NCBI GenBank assembly: GCA_001803045.1
Contig: MHAR01000011.1
Location: 1-43,083, forward strand
Direction of reading: 5' to 3'
Length of the DNA: 43,083 nucleotides
DNA from: Ignavibacteria bacterium RIFOXYB12_FULL_35_14
GTDB lineage: Bacteria > Bacteroidota > Ignavibacteria > Ignavibacteriales > Ignavibacteriaceae
Shown: piece after piece, positions 34,835 to 43,083 of the stretch
How the letters are laid out: every line of letters begins with the position of its first letter
Position numbering within the stretch: the first letter of the stretch is position 1
Program-made: the position numbers and the translations under genes
Notes under the pieces: model-generated
Database searches by the model: none
The model's input: only the letters and a program-made list of their open reading frames with translations
Told to the model about the DNA's origin: nothing

Positions 34835-35485
34835 ATGAATAACTCAAAACTCCTTCAACAAATTGCCCGCAAAGATTCTAACAAAGAGAAGCTCGCAGAA
34901 AGAGTAATTAAAAATTCAGAATTGCTCCAAGAACTTTTCGCCGGTTTGCAAGCTCCTGAAGCACGAATCAAATATGGCTCAAATAAAGTTTTAGTGATCA
35001 TCAGTGAAAAAAATCCGGCAATGCTTTATCCCAAATTAGATTTTTTCGTCGCGCAGTTAGACAGCGAAAACAATTTCCTCAAATGGGGTGCAATTGAAAT
35101 TATTGCAAACTTATGCCAGGTTGATTCAGTACATCATTTTGAAAATATCTTTTCAAAATATTTTTTCCCAATTCACGCTCATCAAATGATAACTGCCGCA
35201 AACACAATAAAAGCCGCAGCAAAAGTTGCTTCCTTCAAACACAATTTAACCGAGAAGATCTCTGAGGAAATATTAAAAGTTGAAGCAGCAGATTATGAAA
35301 CACCAGAATGCAATAATATAGTGATAGGTCAAGCTATCAAGTCCTTGGATGAATTGTTTCCGAAACTAAAAACCAAAGAACCGGTATTCGCATTTGTAAA
35401 ACGACAACTAAAAAATAAAAGACCTGCTACGCGAAAGAAAGCAGAAAATTTTATTAGAAAAAATCAAAAGCTATTAGAAAAATAA
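34835..35485 (+). CDS. HEAT-like α-helical repeat protein
   Basis: 216 residues, nearly all helical. Segments such as APEARIKYGSNKVLVIISEKNP, NNFLKWGAIEIIANLCQVD and ANTIKAAAKVASFK look like paired HEAT-type helices, probably four to five repeats. No signal peptide or catalytic motif. Proteins of this type act as scaffolds. AGGG lies 8 bases before ATG. It ends 18 bp before the SPFH gene, so the pair may be cotranscribed. Confidence 0.75.
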   Translation: MNNSKLLQQIARKDSNKEKLAERVIKNSELLQELFAGLQAPEARIKYGSNKVLVIISEKNPAMLYPKLDFFVAQLDSENNFLKWGAIEIIANLCQVDSVHHFENIFSKYFFPIHAHQMITAANTIKAAAKVASFKHNLTEKISEEILKVEAADYETPECNNIVIGQAIKSLDELFPKLKTKEPVFAFVKRQLKNKRPATRKKAENFIRKNQKLLEK

Positions 35486-35503
35486 AGTTAAAAGGAGAGC
35501 AAA

Positions 35504-36352
35504 ATGTGGTTGATTATCGTTGCAATTGTACTGTTTATTTTTTTCTTAGGAATAAGAATCGTTCGTCCTACTCACAGAGGTTTGATTGAAAGACTTGGCA
35601 AGTATAATAGATTTGCTAATTCCGGATTCAATTGGATTATTCCGGTAATCGACAGAATGTACCAGGTTAACATTACCGAACAAATGGTTGATGCCGAACC
35701 CCAGGAAATAATAACCAATGATAACCTAAATGCAGTCGTTGATGCCCAAGTTTATTTCAAAGTTAAAGACGATGAATTGAATGTTAAGAACTCACAGTAC
35801 AATGTTAATAATGTAAATTTTCAGATTGTGAATCTTGCCCGTACAACACTCAGAAATATTATTGGTACGTTAACCCTAAAATCTGCCAATAGCGAAAGAG
35901 GAAGAATAAATACTGAACTTCATAAAATTCTAATCGAGGAAACAACTACTTGAGGAATTGACATTGTGCGAACTGAACTTAAACAAATTGATCCTCCAAA
36001 AGATGTTCAAGACACAATGAATAAAATTGTAAAAGCCGAAAACGAAAAAATTGCAGCTATTGATTATGCAACCGCAGTAGAAACAGTCGCAGATGGTGAA
36101 AAAAGAGCAGCTATTAAAAAAGCCGAGGGAATAAAGCAAGCAAATATTCTAAAAGCTGAGGGAGAAGCAGAAGCAATTAGATTGGTGAACGATGCAGCCA
36201 ACAAATATTTCATTGGGAATGCACAGCTTTTAAAGAAACTTGAGACAGTGCAGAATTCTTTGCAGAATAATACAAAAGTAGTTGTTCCAGGGAATGCTGA
36301 GTTAGTAAATGTAATCGGTGATTTGGCGGGTGTTCTTCCTATGACAAAATAA
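35504..36352 (+). pseudogene. SPFH/band-7 (stomatin-like) gene with one in-frame TGA
   Basis: The N-terminal membrane helix (MWLIIVAIVLFIFFLGIRIV) is followed by a complete SPFH domain (RPTHRGLIERLGKYNR, QEIITNDNLNAVVDAQVYFKV). At 35951-35953 the frame meets TGA between EETTT and GIDIVRTELKQIDPP. The same frame then continues uninterrupted to 36352 through the coiled coil (EKIAAIDYATAVETVADGEKRAAIKKAEG). Paralogues have Trp (TGG) at this place (…KWGI/V…), so one G-to-A change explains the stop. Otherwise full-length (282 residues) with AGGAG upstream. A GTG at 35966 could restart the C-terminal part. Stomatin-like proteins organise membrane microdomains. Sequencing error or readthrough are alternatives. 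Confidence 0.85.
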
Positions 36353-36407
36353 TATTTTAGATAGCTTATGCTCGGAATTGGAATCTAAATTTTTTACGAG
36401 TTAAGAA

Positions 36408-37115
36408 CTACTTTTTCTTACTCTCAAAAAAAATATCGGGAATTCCAATATTTACTTTATAGTTGGAATAAGAAACATAAACCTTCCCCGCAGTTGTAGG
36501 TTTGTTATCCTTTTTCTTTTTCCCAGATCTCGTGCTTAAATCTCCGCTGAATCCCATTGGAATATTCGTCTTATCAATATTGAAAGAAAAGATCATCATG
36601 CTTGGTAAAGGATAATTTAAATTGGTAAGATCGTACTTAAGCTCTATTGCAAAAGTGCCGTTTGTTTTTGTTGTGCTTTCCATTTTTCTAATAACATTTT
36701 GGGATTTGTCAATCCAAAGAGTTGACAAAATCACCTCATCAGTTTCACCAAGCGGAATTACTTTCACTACTGAAGTTATAATGTTATCTAATGTATCTTG
36801 TCTAACATAAAAAGCGGTATACTTTTTCTTTAGCAAAGCACTTGGAGAAAAATCAAATCCTTCTCGTGGAAGCAATGCAAAAGTTTCAGATTCAAAATGT
36901 ACTTTGTCAGGCTGTTTAAAATAAATTTTTGCTTCTGTATCCGGCACTTTTAAGAAATCCACATCGACTTTAATATTTACGTTCACTTCATAATCTTGAA
37001 CTTTATTGAATGAATCAAGCACTTTTTTAAGGATTGCGTCCGGATCGTTTGTCTGAGGAAATGTAATGGTCGTAAGTGTGATAACTAAGATTATTATTTC
37101 ATTAAGATTTTTCAT
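36408..37115 (-). CDS. LolA-like outer-membrane lipoprotein-sorting protein
   Basis: 235 residues with a signal peptide (MKNLNEIIILVITLTTITFPQ). The body is a LolA/LolB-like half-barrel: AILKKVLDSFNKVQDYEVNVNIKV, a DVDFLKVPDTEAKIYFKQPDKVHFES strand pair, and LSTLWIDKSQNVIRKMES. LolA relatives carry lipid-modified cargo across the periplasm. It lies 50 bp downstream of an ABC permease on the same strand, so it may be that exporter's periplasmic partner (inference). The lysine-rich segment near SGKKKKDNK looks like a loop. Family assignment is by fold-like pattern, moderate certainty. Confidence 0.75.
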   Translation of the reverse strand: MKNLNEIIILVITLTTITFPQTNDPDAILKKVLDSFNKVQDYEVNVNIKVDVDFLKVPDTEAKIYFKQPDKVHFESETFALLPREGFDFSPSALLKKKYTAFYVRQDTLDNIITSVVKVIPLGETDEVILSTLWIDKSQNVIRKMESTTKTNGTFAIELKYDLTNLNYPLPSMMIFSFNIDKTNIPMGFSGDLSTRSGKKKKDNKPTTAGKVYVSYSNYKVNIGIPDIFFESKKK

Positions 37116-37165
37116 TGCATCAATTAAACTATGATATTAAAAATTTGTTTCTTCTGATTAATTCC

Positions 37166-38008
37166 TTAGCTCAGAATATCTTTTTTGTTGAAGATAAAAA
37201 CAGTTGCTCCGAAAAAGAAAATTACGTGACTGATTAAAACCAACGCTGATTTTATAATATCCTGAATGTCTATTGGATCATCAAATAATGAGCGCCAGGA
37301 TTGCATGTAATTTGTAAATAAATACGGACGAATAGATTGAAAAAACTCGATGTCCAATGCTGAAATAATCACAAACACAATTATTATTGCCATCGTTGAA
37401 ACAATTGGACCAATTGCATTTTCAACCAGTGAGGAAAATAAAAAAGCCAACGCTAGAACAACAGTCATGCTAAGAGTCGCAAACCCATAGGCCAAAATGA
37501 AGCGCCAAAAAACATCAGTGCGGGATAATATTAGGATGTTCACATTTTTAATAACGATTAATTCCCCCACTCCAAAAACTAAAAGCCCAATTCCTAAGCT
37601 CATTACTGCAAGAAAAAGTACCAATAAGTTGGTGTAAATAAATCCACCAAGAAACTTTGAGAAAACAATTTTGAATCGGGAAACAGGTCGCGTTACTAAA
37701 ATTCTATACGTGCCGGCAGTTGCTTCTCCGGCTAATAAATCACCTGCAACAAGAGTGATTAAGAAAGGAATATGAACAACTAATGCGTTTAAAATTGCGT
37801 AAGAAATTAAATAGCCGTTGAGAAGATTTCCTACAAAAATAAATGACTGCTGTAAATTGCGAGTCATAAAATTTATACTCTTTTCCCCTTCAACGAGCAT
37901 TGCAATTTGAATTATTGGAACTAGAATAGCTATTGCAAGAAAACCAATATATGTTCTCCACTTCCTGAAAATTTTCGAAAGCTCAATGCTTATTAAAGAA
38001 AAAATCAT
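37166..38008 (-). CDS. ABC transporter permease, ABC-2 type
   Basis: 280 residues with about six membrane helices. GEATAGTYRILVTRPVSRFKIVFSKFLGGFIY is the characteristic cytoplasmic segment of ABC-2 permeases (the 'TRPVSR' loop). Its ATG overlaps the ATPase stop by four bases (38005-38008), so the two are translationally coupled. Substrate unknown; lipids, drugs or protein cargo are all possible for this family. Confidence 0.9.
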   Translation of the reverse strand: MIFSLISIELSKIFRKWRTYIGFLAIAILVPIIQIAMLVEGEKSINFMTRNLQQSFIFVGNLLNGYLISYAILNALVVHIPFLITLVAGDLLAGEATAGTYRILVTRPVSRFKIVFSKFLGGFIYTNLLVLFLAVMSLGIGLLVFGVGELIVIKNVNILILSRTDVFWRFILAYGFATLSMTVVLALAFLFSSLVENAIGPIVSTMAIIIVFVIISALDIEFFQSIRPYLFTNYMQSWRSLFDDPIDIQDIIKSALVLISHVIFFFGATVFIFNKKDILS

Positions 38009-38928
38009 AAGGATTTCTCGGTTATTTGCAGGAAATATTCCTCGAGAGACCTTGTGGGAACCACAGCGCTAACAGAAATTTTATTATCAACCAAATATTT
38101 ATTCAGCTGGGCAATTTCTGTATTCTTGAGCGAAAAAATTACTTGGTTCTTTGTTTTGGAATTCAACTTTTTAATCCATGATGTCTCTTGCAATAATTGG
38201 AGAACTTTATGCGTATCGTCAACTTCGAAACTTACTTTAAGGTCATTCCGGTTAAGTAACTCTTCAACGTTACCTTCAACTTGAGTTGAACCTTTATTTA
38301 TTATTATCATTCTATCGGCAACCATTTCAACTTCGTAAAGAATATGAGAAGAAAGAAAAATTGTTTTCCTCTGATCCTTGCTGAGATGAATAATTAAATC
38401 CCTAATCTCCTTCATTCCTTGAGGGTCCAAGCCGGTGGTTGGTTCATCAAGAATAATTAATTCCGGATCATGTAAAAGAGCTTGAGCAATGCCTAATCGC
38501 TGCTTCATCCCATGTGAAAAAGTTTTAACCTTACTTTTAAATCTTTTGTCAAGTCCAACCAGCTCTAAAACTTCCATAATTCGTATATTGGGTGACTCAA
38601 TCCCGGAAAGTTTTGCGAGTATTTCCAGATTTTTATATGCCGATAGAAAGCCGTAAAAATCGGGCTTCTCAACGATTGCACCAATCTTTCGTAAGATTTC
38701 TATGCGGGATTCTCTTAATGACTTTCCAAATATTTTAATTTCTCCTTTTGTAGGTGAAATTAGAGTAAGCAGCATTCTTATCGTTGTGCTTTTGCCCGCT
38801 CCATTAGGGCCTAAAAAACCAAACACATCGCCTGTGTAAACATTAATGCTCAGATCGTTAACAGCCTTTAGTTCTTTGAACTGTTTTGAGAGATTCTTCA
38901 CTTCTATGATTTTATTATCGTCGGACAT
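38005..38928 (-). CDS. ABC transporter ATP-binding protein
   Basis: 307 residues with the full nucleotide-binding domain. Walker A is GPNGAGKST (about 39-47), the Q-loop region follows, the signature is FSHGMKQRLGIAQALL (LSGGQ variant), Walker B is LIILDEPTTGLDP and the switch His is in FLSSHILYEVE. The C-terminal about 80 residues (FEVDDTHKVLQLLQETSW) match the extra domain of CcmA/DrrA-like exporters. First gene of the ABC - permease - LolA-like unit, divergent from nrdJ. Confidence 0.94.
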   Translation of the reverse strand: MSDDNKIIEVKNLSKQFKELKAVNDLSINVYTGDVFGFLGPNGAGKSTTIRMLLTLISPTKGEIKIFGKSLRESRIEILRKIGAIVEKPDFYGFLSAYKNLEILAKLSGIESPNIRIMEVLELVGLDKRFKSKVKTFSHGMKQRLGIAQALLHDPELIILDEPTTGLDPQGMKEIRDLIIHLSKDQRKTIFLSSHILYEVEMVADRMIIINKGSTQVEGNVEELLNRNDLKVSFEVDDTHKVLQLLQETSWIKKLNSKTKNQVIFSLKNTEIAQLNKYLVDNKISVSAVVPTRSLEEYFLQITEKSL

Positions 38929-39375
38929 TTCCGGTTTTAGAGTTGGATTTAATTCAATTTTAACGATTAATTATTTTTGTAAGCGATTTTTTGTCCAGTA
39001 ATTTGCTTTTGAAAGATAAAAAATTATTTACTCAACACATCTATAAAAAAAATTATGCTTCTGATTGACTTTTGAGAAAATTAATTTATTGAACTTGAAA
39101 GAATTAATTTGGTTTTATCTAAAATTATAGTAAACTTACTATCAGAAGTTCCTGCAAGCAAAAAAATATTTTTTTCGGCAAAAATTAATTTCTTAAAACT
39201 ATTTTCTTTTAAAACTTTTTTATTTAGTTTGCCTGCGGTTGCAGTCTTGTTCATCAACTCTTACAAAATTCAATAATGAAATTATTACAAACAACAATTC
39301 GTAAAAAAATTATTTTAAAAAGCTAAGCAACCTATCTATGAACAAAACTAAATTTGCGTACGAGGGAGTGCATCA
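38929..39375. other. 447-bp divergent promoter region between the ABC operon and nrdJ
   Basis: Very AT-rich with no coding frame. It must carry promoters for both directions. I looked for a cobalamin riboswitch and for paired NrdR boxes ahead of nrdJ and saw neither convincingly. The nrdJ ribosome-binding site is GGGAG at 39364-39368. Confidence 0.6.
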
Positions 39376-42300
39376 ATGCAAATAAAGAGATTTTATACAG
39401 AAAGCGGGAAAGATCCGCTATCATCGTTCAAATTTGAAAAACGAACTTCAGAAATACGAAATCCTGATGGATCAATTGTCTTCAGAATGGAAGACATTGT
39501 TGTTCCCTCACAGTGGTCACAAGTTGCCACAGATATAATCGCTCAAAAATATTTTAGAAAAGCGGGGGTTCCTAAGCTTTTGAAAAGGATTCGTGAAAAA
39601 GGAGTTCCTTCCTGGTTACAATCATCCAGAGCTGATGTCGAAAAATTAGAACTGCTTCCAGAAAAGGAACGTTATTCTTCTGAAGTAGATTCAAGACAGG
39701 TATTTCATCGTTTAGCCGGATGCTGGACTTACTGGGGCTGGCAAGGTAAGTACTTTGGTTCCGAGGAAGATGCAAAAGTCTTTTATGATGAGCTTGTTTA
39801 TATGCTCGCAAATCAGATGTCAGCACCAAACAGTCCGCAATGGTTCAATACGGGTTTGAATTGGGCTTATGGAATCAGTGGTCCATCACAAGGTCATTAT
39901 TATGTTGATCATAAAACCGGCGAACTCACTGCTTCATCAGACGCCTATACTCATCCGCAACCGCATGCATGTTTCATTCAATCTGTAAGTGATGATTTGG
40001 TTAACGAAGGCGGAATCATGGATCTTTGGGTTCGTGAGGCACGTTTATTTAAATATGGTTCAGGAACAGGTTCAAACTTTTCTGATGTTCGCGGATCAAG
40101 TGAACCATTGAGCGGGGGCGGTAGATCTTCGGGTTTAATGTCATTTTTGAAAATTGGTGATAGGGCTGCCGGCGCAATCAAATCTGGTGGAACAACAAGA
40201 CGCGCTGCTAAAATGGTCACTATCGATATAGATCATCCGGACATTGAGGAATTTATTAATTGGAAAGTAATTGAAGAACAAAAAGTTGCTTCATTAGTTG
40301 CCGGTTCTAAACTATGTAATTATCATCTTAATGCAATAATGAAAGCCTGTTATGATGAACACCCGGAGAATGACCGTTTCAGTAAATCATTAAATAAAAA
40401 ATTAAGAAATGCTGTTATCGAAGCGCGAAAAGTAAATATTTCAAATAATTATATCGAAAGAGTGATCCATCTCGCAAAGCTTGGATTTAAATCGATTGAA
40501 TTTCCTACTTACTCTACAGATTGGAACTCAGATACTTATTCTACTGTATCTGGTCAAAATTCAAATAACTCGATTAGAGTTACAAACGAATTTATGAATG
40601 CCATATTAAATGATGGTGATTGGAATCTTTATTGGAGAATTGAAAAGAAAAAAGCTACTAAAGAAAATAGAGAACCCAAACCTTACAAGACACTTAAAGC
40701 AAATGCCCTTTGGGATGAAGTTGCTTTTGCAGCATGGTCTTGTGCAGATCCTGGAATTCAATTTCACACAACAATAAATGAATGGCACACATGCCTTGAG
40801 AACGGTGAGATCAGAGCTTCTAACCCCTGCAGCGAGTATATGTTTTTAGATGATACCGCTTGCAACCTTACATCACTTAATCTTGTAAAATTTTATGATA
40901 ATCAGACTAAAGGGTTTAAAGTTGATTCTTTGCGTCATGCAACAAGAATTTGGACAATCGTTTTAGAAATAAGTGTTTTGATGGCTCAATTTCCAAGTAA
41001 AGCAATTGCACAAAATAGCTACGACTTTAGAACTTTAGGATTAGGTTATGCAAACTTAGGTTCTTTGCTGATGCTTCAGGGCATTCCCTACGACAGTAAC
41101 GAAGCTTTTGCAATTTGCGGTGCAATAACTTCTATAATGCATATGTCTGCGTATGCAGCTTCAGCAGAAATGGCTAAAGAGCTTGGCACTTTCACGCACT
41201 ACGATATAAACAAAAATCACATGCTGAAAGTAATTAGGAATCATCGAAGAGCAGCTTACAATGTACCTAACGATGAGTATGAAGGATTAACGATCTATCC
41301 GATGGGAATAAATCCCAAATACTGTCCTTCTGATTTACTGAAAGCAGCAAGAGAAGATGCGGACAAAGCTCTTGAACTTGGAACTGAAAATGGATTTAGG
41401 AATGCTCAAGTAACAGTTATTGCTCCAACGGGTACAATTGGTATGGTAATGGACTGCGACACTACTGGTGTGGAACCGGATTTTGCTTTAGTGAAGTTTA
41501 AAAAACTTGCCGGCGGCGGATACTTCAAAATAATCAACCAGTCGACTCCTCTTGCCTTGGAAAGACTTGGATACAATAAAGATCAGATAAACGAAATTGT
41601 AAAGTATGCAAAAGGTTCAGGTACTTTGGTTGGTTGCCCTTACATAAATCCGGAATCGCTTAAAGCAAAAGGTTTTACAGAAGAAGTTCTCACTAAAATC
41701 GATAAAGCCCTTCCATCTGTATTCGATCTCAGTTTTACATTTAACAAATTCATCATTGGTTCCGATTTCTTAATTAAAAAACTCAACTTTACGGAAGAAG
41801 AAATTAATGATTATGATTTTAACATGCTTGAGAAGTTAGGATATTCCAAGCAAGAAATAGCGTCAGCAAATGATTACGTCTGCGGAACAATGACCATAGA
41901 AGGTGCACCATTTTTGAAACATGAACATTATCCCGTGTTTGATTGTGCAAATAAATGCGGCAAAAAGGGTACGAGATTTATTCGCTCCATTGCTCACATC
42001 AAAATGATGGCAGCAGCACAGCCATTTATTTCAGGGGCTATTTCCAAAACTATCAATCTCCCGAATCAATCATCAGTAGACGACATTAAAGATTCCTACA
42101 TGCAGTCCTGGAAGCTGGGAGTTAAAGCCAATGCTATTTACAGAGATGGTTCAAAATTATCCCAGCCGCTAAATACGCTGAGCGAAGATGAATTGGAAGC
42201 CATAATTGAAGAAAAAGAGAAGAACGACATAGTTAAAATAGCCGAGCGAATAATTCATAGATACATCGCTAAGAGAAGAAGACTACCATATAGAAGAACC

Positions 42301-42960
42301 GGTTATACTCAGAAAGCAAAAATAAACGGGCAATCTGTTTACATCAGAACCGGCGAGTATGAAAATGGACAAATTGGTGAAATATTTATAGACATGCACC
42401 GTGAGGGTGCCGCTGTTAGAAGTTTATTAAACTGTTTTGCTATTTCCGTGTCGCTCGGTCTTCAGCATGGCGTTCCACTGGAAGAATTTATTGATGCCTT
42501 TGTGTTCACTAAATTTGATCCTAGCGGAATCGTAACCGGAAATGAAAAAATAAAAATGGCCACGTCTGTGATCGATTATATTTTCAGGGAGCTGGCTGTA
42601 TCATATCTTGGCAGGTACGATCTTGCTCATGTAGAACCAACTGAGCTTAATGGTAAAGCTTCTAAAGGAATAATTAAAAAATTCATCGAGCCAGAATTTG
42701 AAAGTGAGGAGCTAATAAGCGAACGCCTGGTTGAGCTAGATAAGAATGATTCCTATGAATATTCTCTATCGACCAATGAAACAAAGTATTCTCCAAGCCT
42801 GGATAGCTTACCTTCAGATTCAATCGCATCAAAAGTTAAAAGTGCAATTCAATCCGGATACACAGGAGATATTTGTCCCGAATGCCAAAGCACAATGATG
42901 GTTAGAAACGGAACCTGCTTGAAATGTTTAAGCTGCGGTTCAACTACTGGATGCAGCTAG
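39376..42960 (+). CDS. nrdJ: Class II (adenosylcobalamin-dependent) ribonucleotide reductase
   Basis: 1194 residues, the long NrdJ type. It reduces ribonucleotides to deoxyribonucleotides using B12, so it needs no oxygen. Active-site features: [13 protein letters not shown] (first redox Cys), [32 protein letters not shown] (radical Cys with Glu), and [20 protein letters not shown] (phosphate-binding loop). The C-terminus carries a zinc-ribbon-like [27 protein letters not shown] that holds the shuttle cysteines. ATG with GGGAG upstream. A strong terminator follows. Single gene; consistent with anaerobic or facultative life. Confidence 0.96.
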   Translation: MQIKRFYTESGKDPLSSFKFEKRTSEIRNPDGSIVFRMEDIVVPSQWSQVATDIIAQKYFRKAGVPKLLKRIREKGVPSWLQSSRADVEKLELLPEKERYSSEVDSRQVFHRLAGCWTYWGWQGKYFGSEEDAKVFYDELVYMLANQMSAPNSPQWFNTGLNWAYGISGPSQGHYYVDHKTGELTASSDAYTHPQPHACFIQSVSDDLVNEGGIMDLWVREARLFKYGSGTGSNFSDVRGSSEPLSGGGRSSGLMSFLKIGDRAAGAIKSGGTTRRAAKMVTIDIDHPDIEEFINWKVIEEQKVASLVAGSKLCNYHLNAIMKACYDEHPENDRFSKSLNKKLRNAVIEARKVNISNNYIERVIHLAKLGFKSIEFPTYSTDWNSDTYSTVSGQNSNNSIRVTNEFMNAILNDGDWNLYWRIEKKKATKENREPKPYKTLKANALWDEVAFAAWSCADPGIQFHTTINEWHTCLENGEIRASNPCSEYMFLDDTACNLTSLNLVKFYDNQTKGFKVDSLRHATRIWTIVLEISVLMAQFPSKAIAQNSYDFRTLGLGYANLGSLLMLQGIPYDSNEAFAICGAITSIMHMSAYAASAEMAKELGTFTHYDINKNHMLKVIRNHRRAAYNVPNDEYEGLTIYPMGINPKYCPSDLLKAAREDADKALELGTENGFRNAQVTVIAPTGTIGMVMDCDTTGVEPDFALVKFKKLAGGGYFKIINQSTPLALERLGYNKDQINEIVKYAKGSGTLVGCPYINPESLKAKGFTEEVLTKIDKALPSVFDLSFTFNKFIIGSDFLIKKLNFTEEEINDYDFNMLEKLGYSKQEIASANDYVCGTMTIEGAPFLKHEHYPVFDCANKCGKKGTRFIRSIAHIKMMAAAQPFISGAISKTINLPNQSSVDDIKDSYMQSWKLGVKANAIYRDGSKLSQPLNTLSEDELEAIIEEKEKNDIVKIAERIIHRYIAKRRRLPYRRTGYTQKAKINGQSVYIRTGEYENGQIGEIFIDMHREGAAVRSLLNCFAISVSLGLQHGVPLEEFIDAFVFTKFDPSGIVTGNEKIKMATSVIDYIFRELAVSYLGRYDLAHVEPTELNGKASKGIIKKFIEPEFESEELISERLVELDKNDSYEYSLSTNETKYSPSLDSLPSDSIASKVKSAIQSGYTGDICPECQSTMMVRNGTCLKCLSCGSTTGCS

Positions 42961-42981
42961 GATGAAAAGTTGGAATACTCC

Positions 42982-43014
42982 AAAGCCGTTCCATGGGACG
43001 GCTTTTATATTTTC
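42982..43014 (+). terminator. Rho-independent terminator of nrdJ
   Basis: AAAGCCGTTCC-AT-GGGACGGCTTTT followed by ATATTTT, starting 21 bp after the nrdJ stop. Stem of ten or more pairs with a U-rich tail. Confidence 0.85.
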
Positions 43015-43083
43015 GCTCATCGTGGAAGTAAGTGGGTAAAAATGATAACAAGAAACGTCATAACATATGAGGAGATAAGGGGA
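43015..43083. other. Window end; possible start of another plus-strand gene
   Basis: An ATG at 43042 opens a frame that stays open for 14 codons (MITRNVITYEEIRG) to the window edge. No good ribosome-binding site, and too short to identify. Confidence 0.2.

Noticed and set aside
35504-36352. Genetic code with TGA as Trp
   Set aside because: Other genes here end properly at TGA (GIY-YIG nuclease, recombinase N-half) and conserved Trp residues elsewhere use TGG, so a single mutation is simpler.
39100-39375. Cobalamin riboswitch or NrdR boxes ahead of nrdJ
   Set aside because: I expected one because NrdJ needs B12, but saw no B12-box-like conserved core and no pair of NrdR-type sites at the usual spacing.

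Overview
The window is AT-rich bacterial DNA. It most resembles an Ignavibacteria-type member of the Bacteroidota/Chlorobi group. Six reading frames end in the type IX secretion (Por) C-terminal sorting domain of the 'QNYPNPFNP…KVYDVLGNE…LASGIYFYRL' kind that is abundant in that lineage. The window also holds a hybrid two-component regulator with sensor propeller and AraC output, a class II (B12) ribonucleotide reductase, and many short palindromic repeats between and inside genes. Organism assignment is inference from protein style; no rRNA or tRNA gene was seen.

Layout. 1-1237 (minus): an integron-type tyrosine recombinase gene split by a 0.3 kb element that encodes one small GIY-YIG nuclease. 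The element has inverted terminal repeats and a TTAA/GTTAA target duplication. The same terminal sequence occupies the first 12 bases of the window, again inside the recombinase gene. 1379-14319 (mostly minus): exported sorting-domain proteins (CotH-like with lamin tail, M28 peptidase with LamG-like domain, M14 carboxypeptidase, YCF48-like propeller, an orphan sorting domain), interrupted by plus-strand typA and a minus-strand Rossmann-fold gene. 14828-24950 (minus): AAA/DUF4143 ATPase with paired palindromes upstream, a giant hybrid sensor-regulator, then a tight YjbQ - S1/P1-like nuclease - GH13 glycosidase run. 25098-29120: rocD (plus) converging on a second hybrid histidine kinase (minus), with a cloverleaf palindrome and a bidirectional terminator between them. 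29269-34289 (plus): PAP2 phosphatase, GNAT, fabF, zinc-ribbon protein, TerC, CYTH protein and an unknown membrane protein. 34835-36352 (plus): HEAT-like protein and an SPFH/band-7 gene with an in-frame TGA. 36408-38928 (minus): ABC exporter plus a LolA-like protein. 39376-42960 (plus): nrdJ and its terminator.

How it fits together. The left third looks like a store of secreted hydrolases and surface proteins whose sorting domains would be handled by a T9SS encoded elsewhere. The GH13 protein next to the hybrid regulator suggests, but does not prove, polysaccharide sensing and degradation. The right half is core metabolism and envelope maintenance.

The most unusual content is the repeat and mobile DNA. 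(1) The GIY-YIG element sits so that both of its junctions with the host gene are ATGA stop/start overlaps, and removing it restores the recombinase frame exactly. (2) A 20-21 bp palindrome is present in two places, each with a matching empty site in a sister sequence in this window. (3) Sorting-domain loops and one kinase domain carry in-frame insertions of sequences that otherwise look like intergenic repeats. (4) A 73-bp perfect cloverleaf palindrome, and two related ~200-bp blocks each made of four different hairpins, lie between genes.
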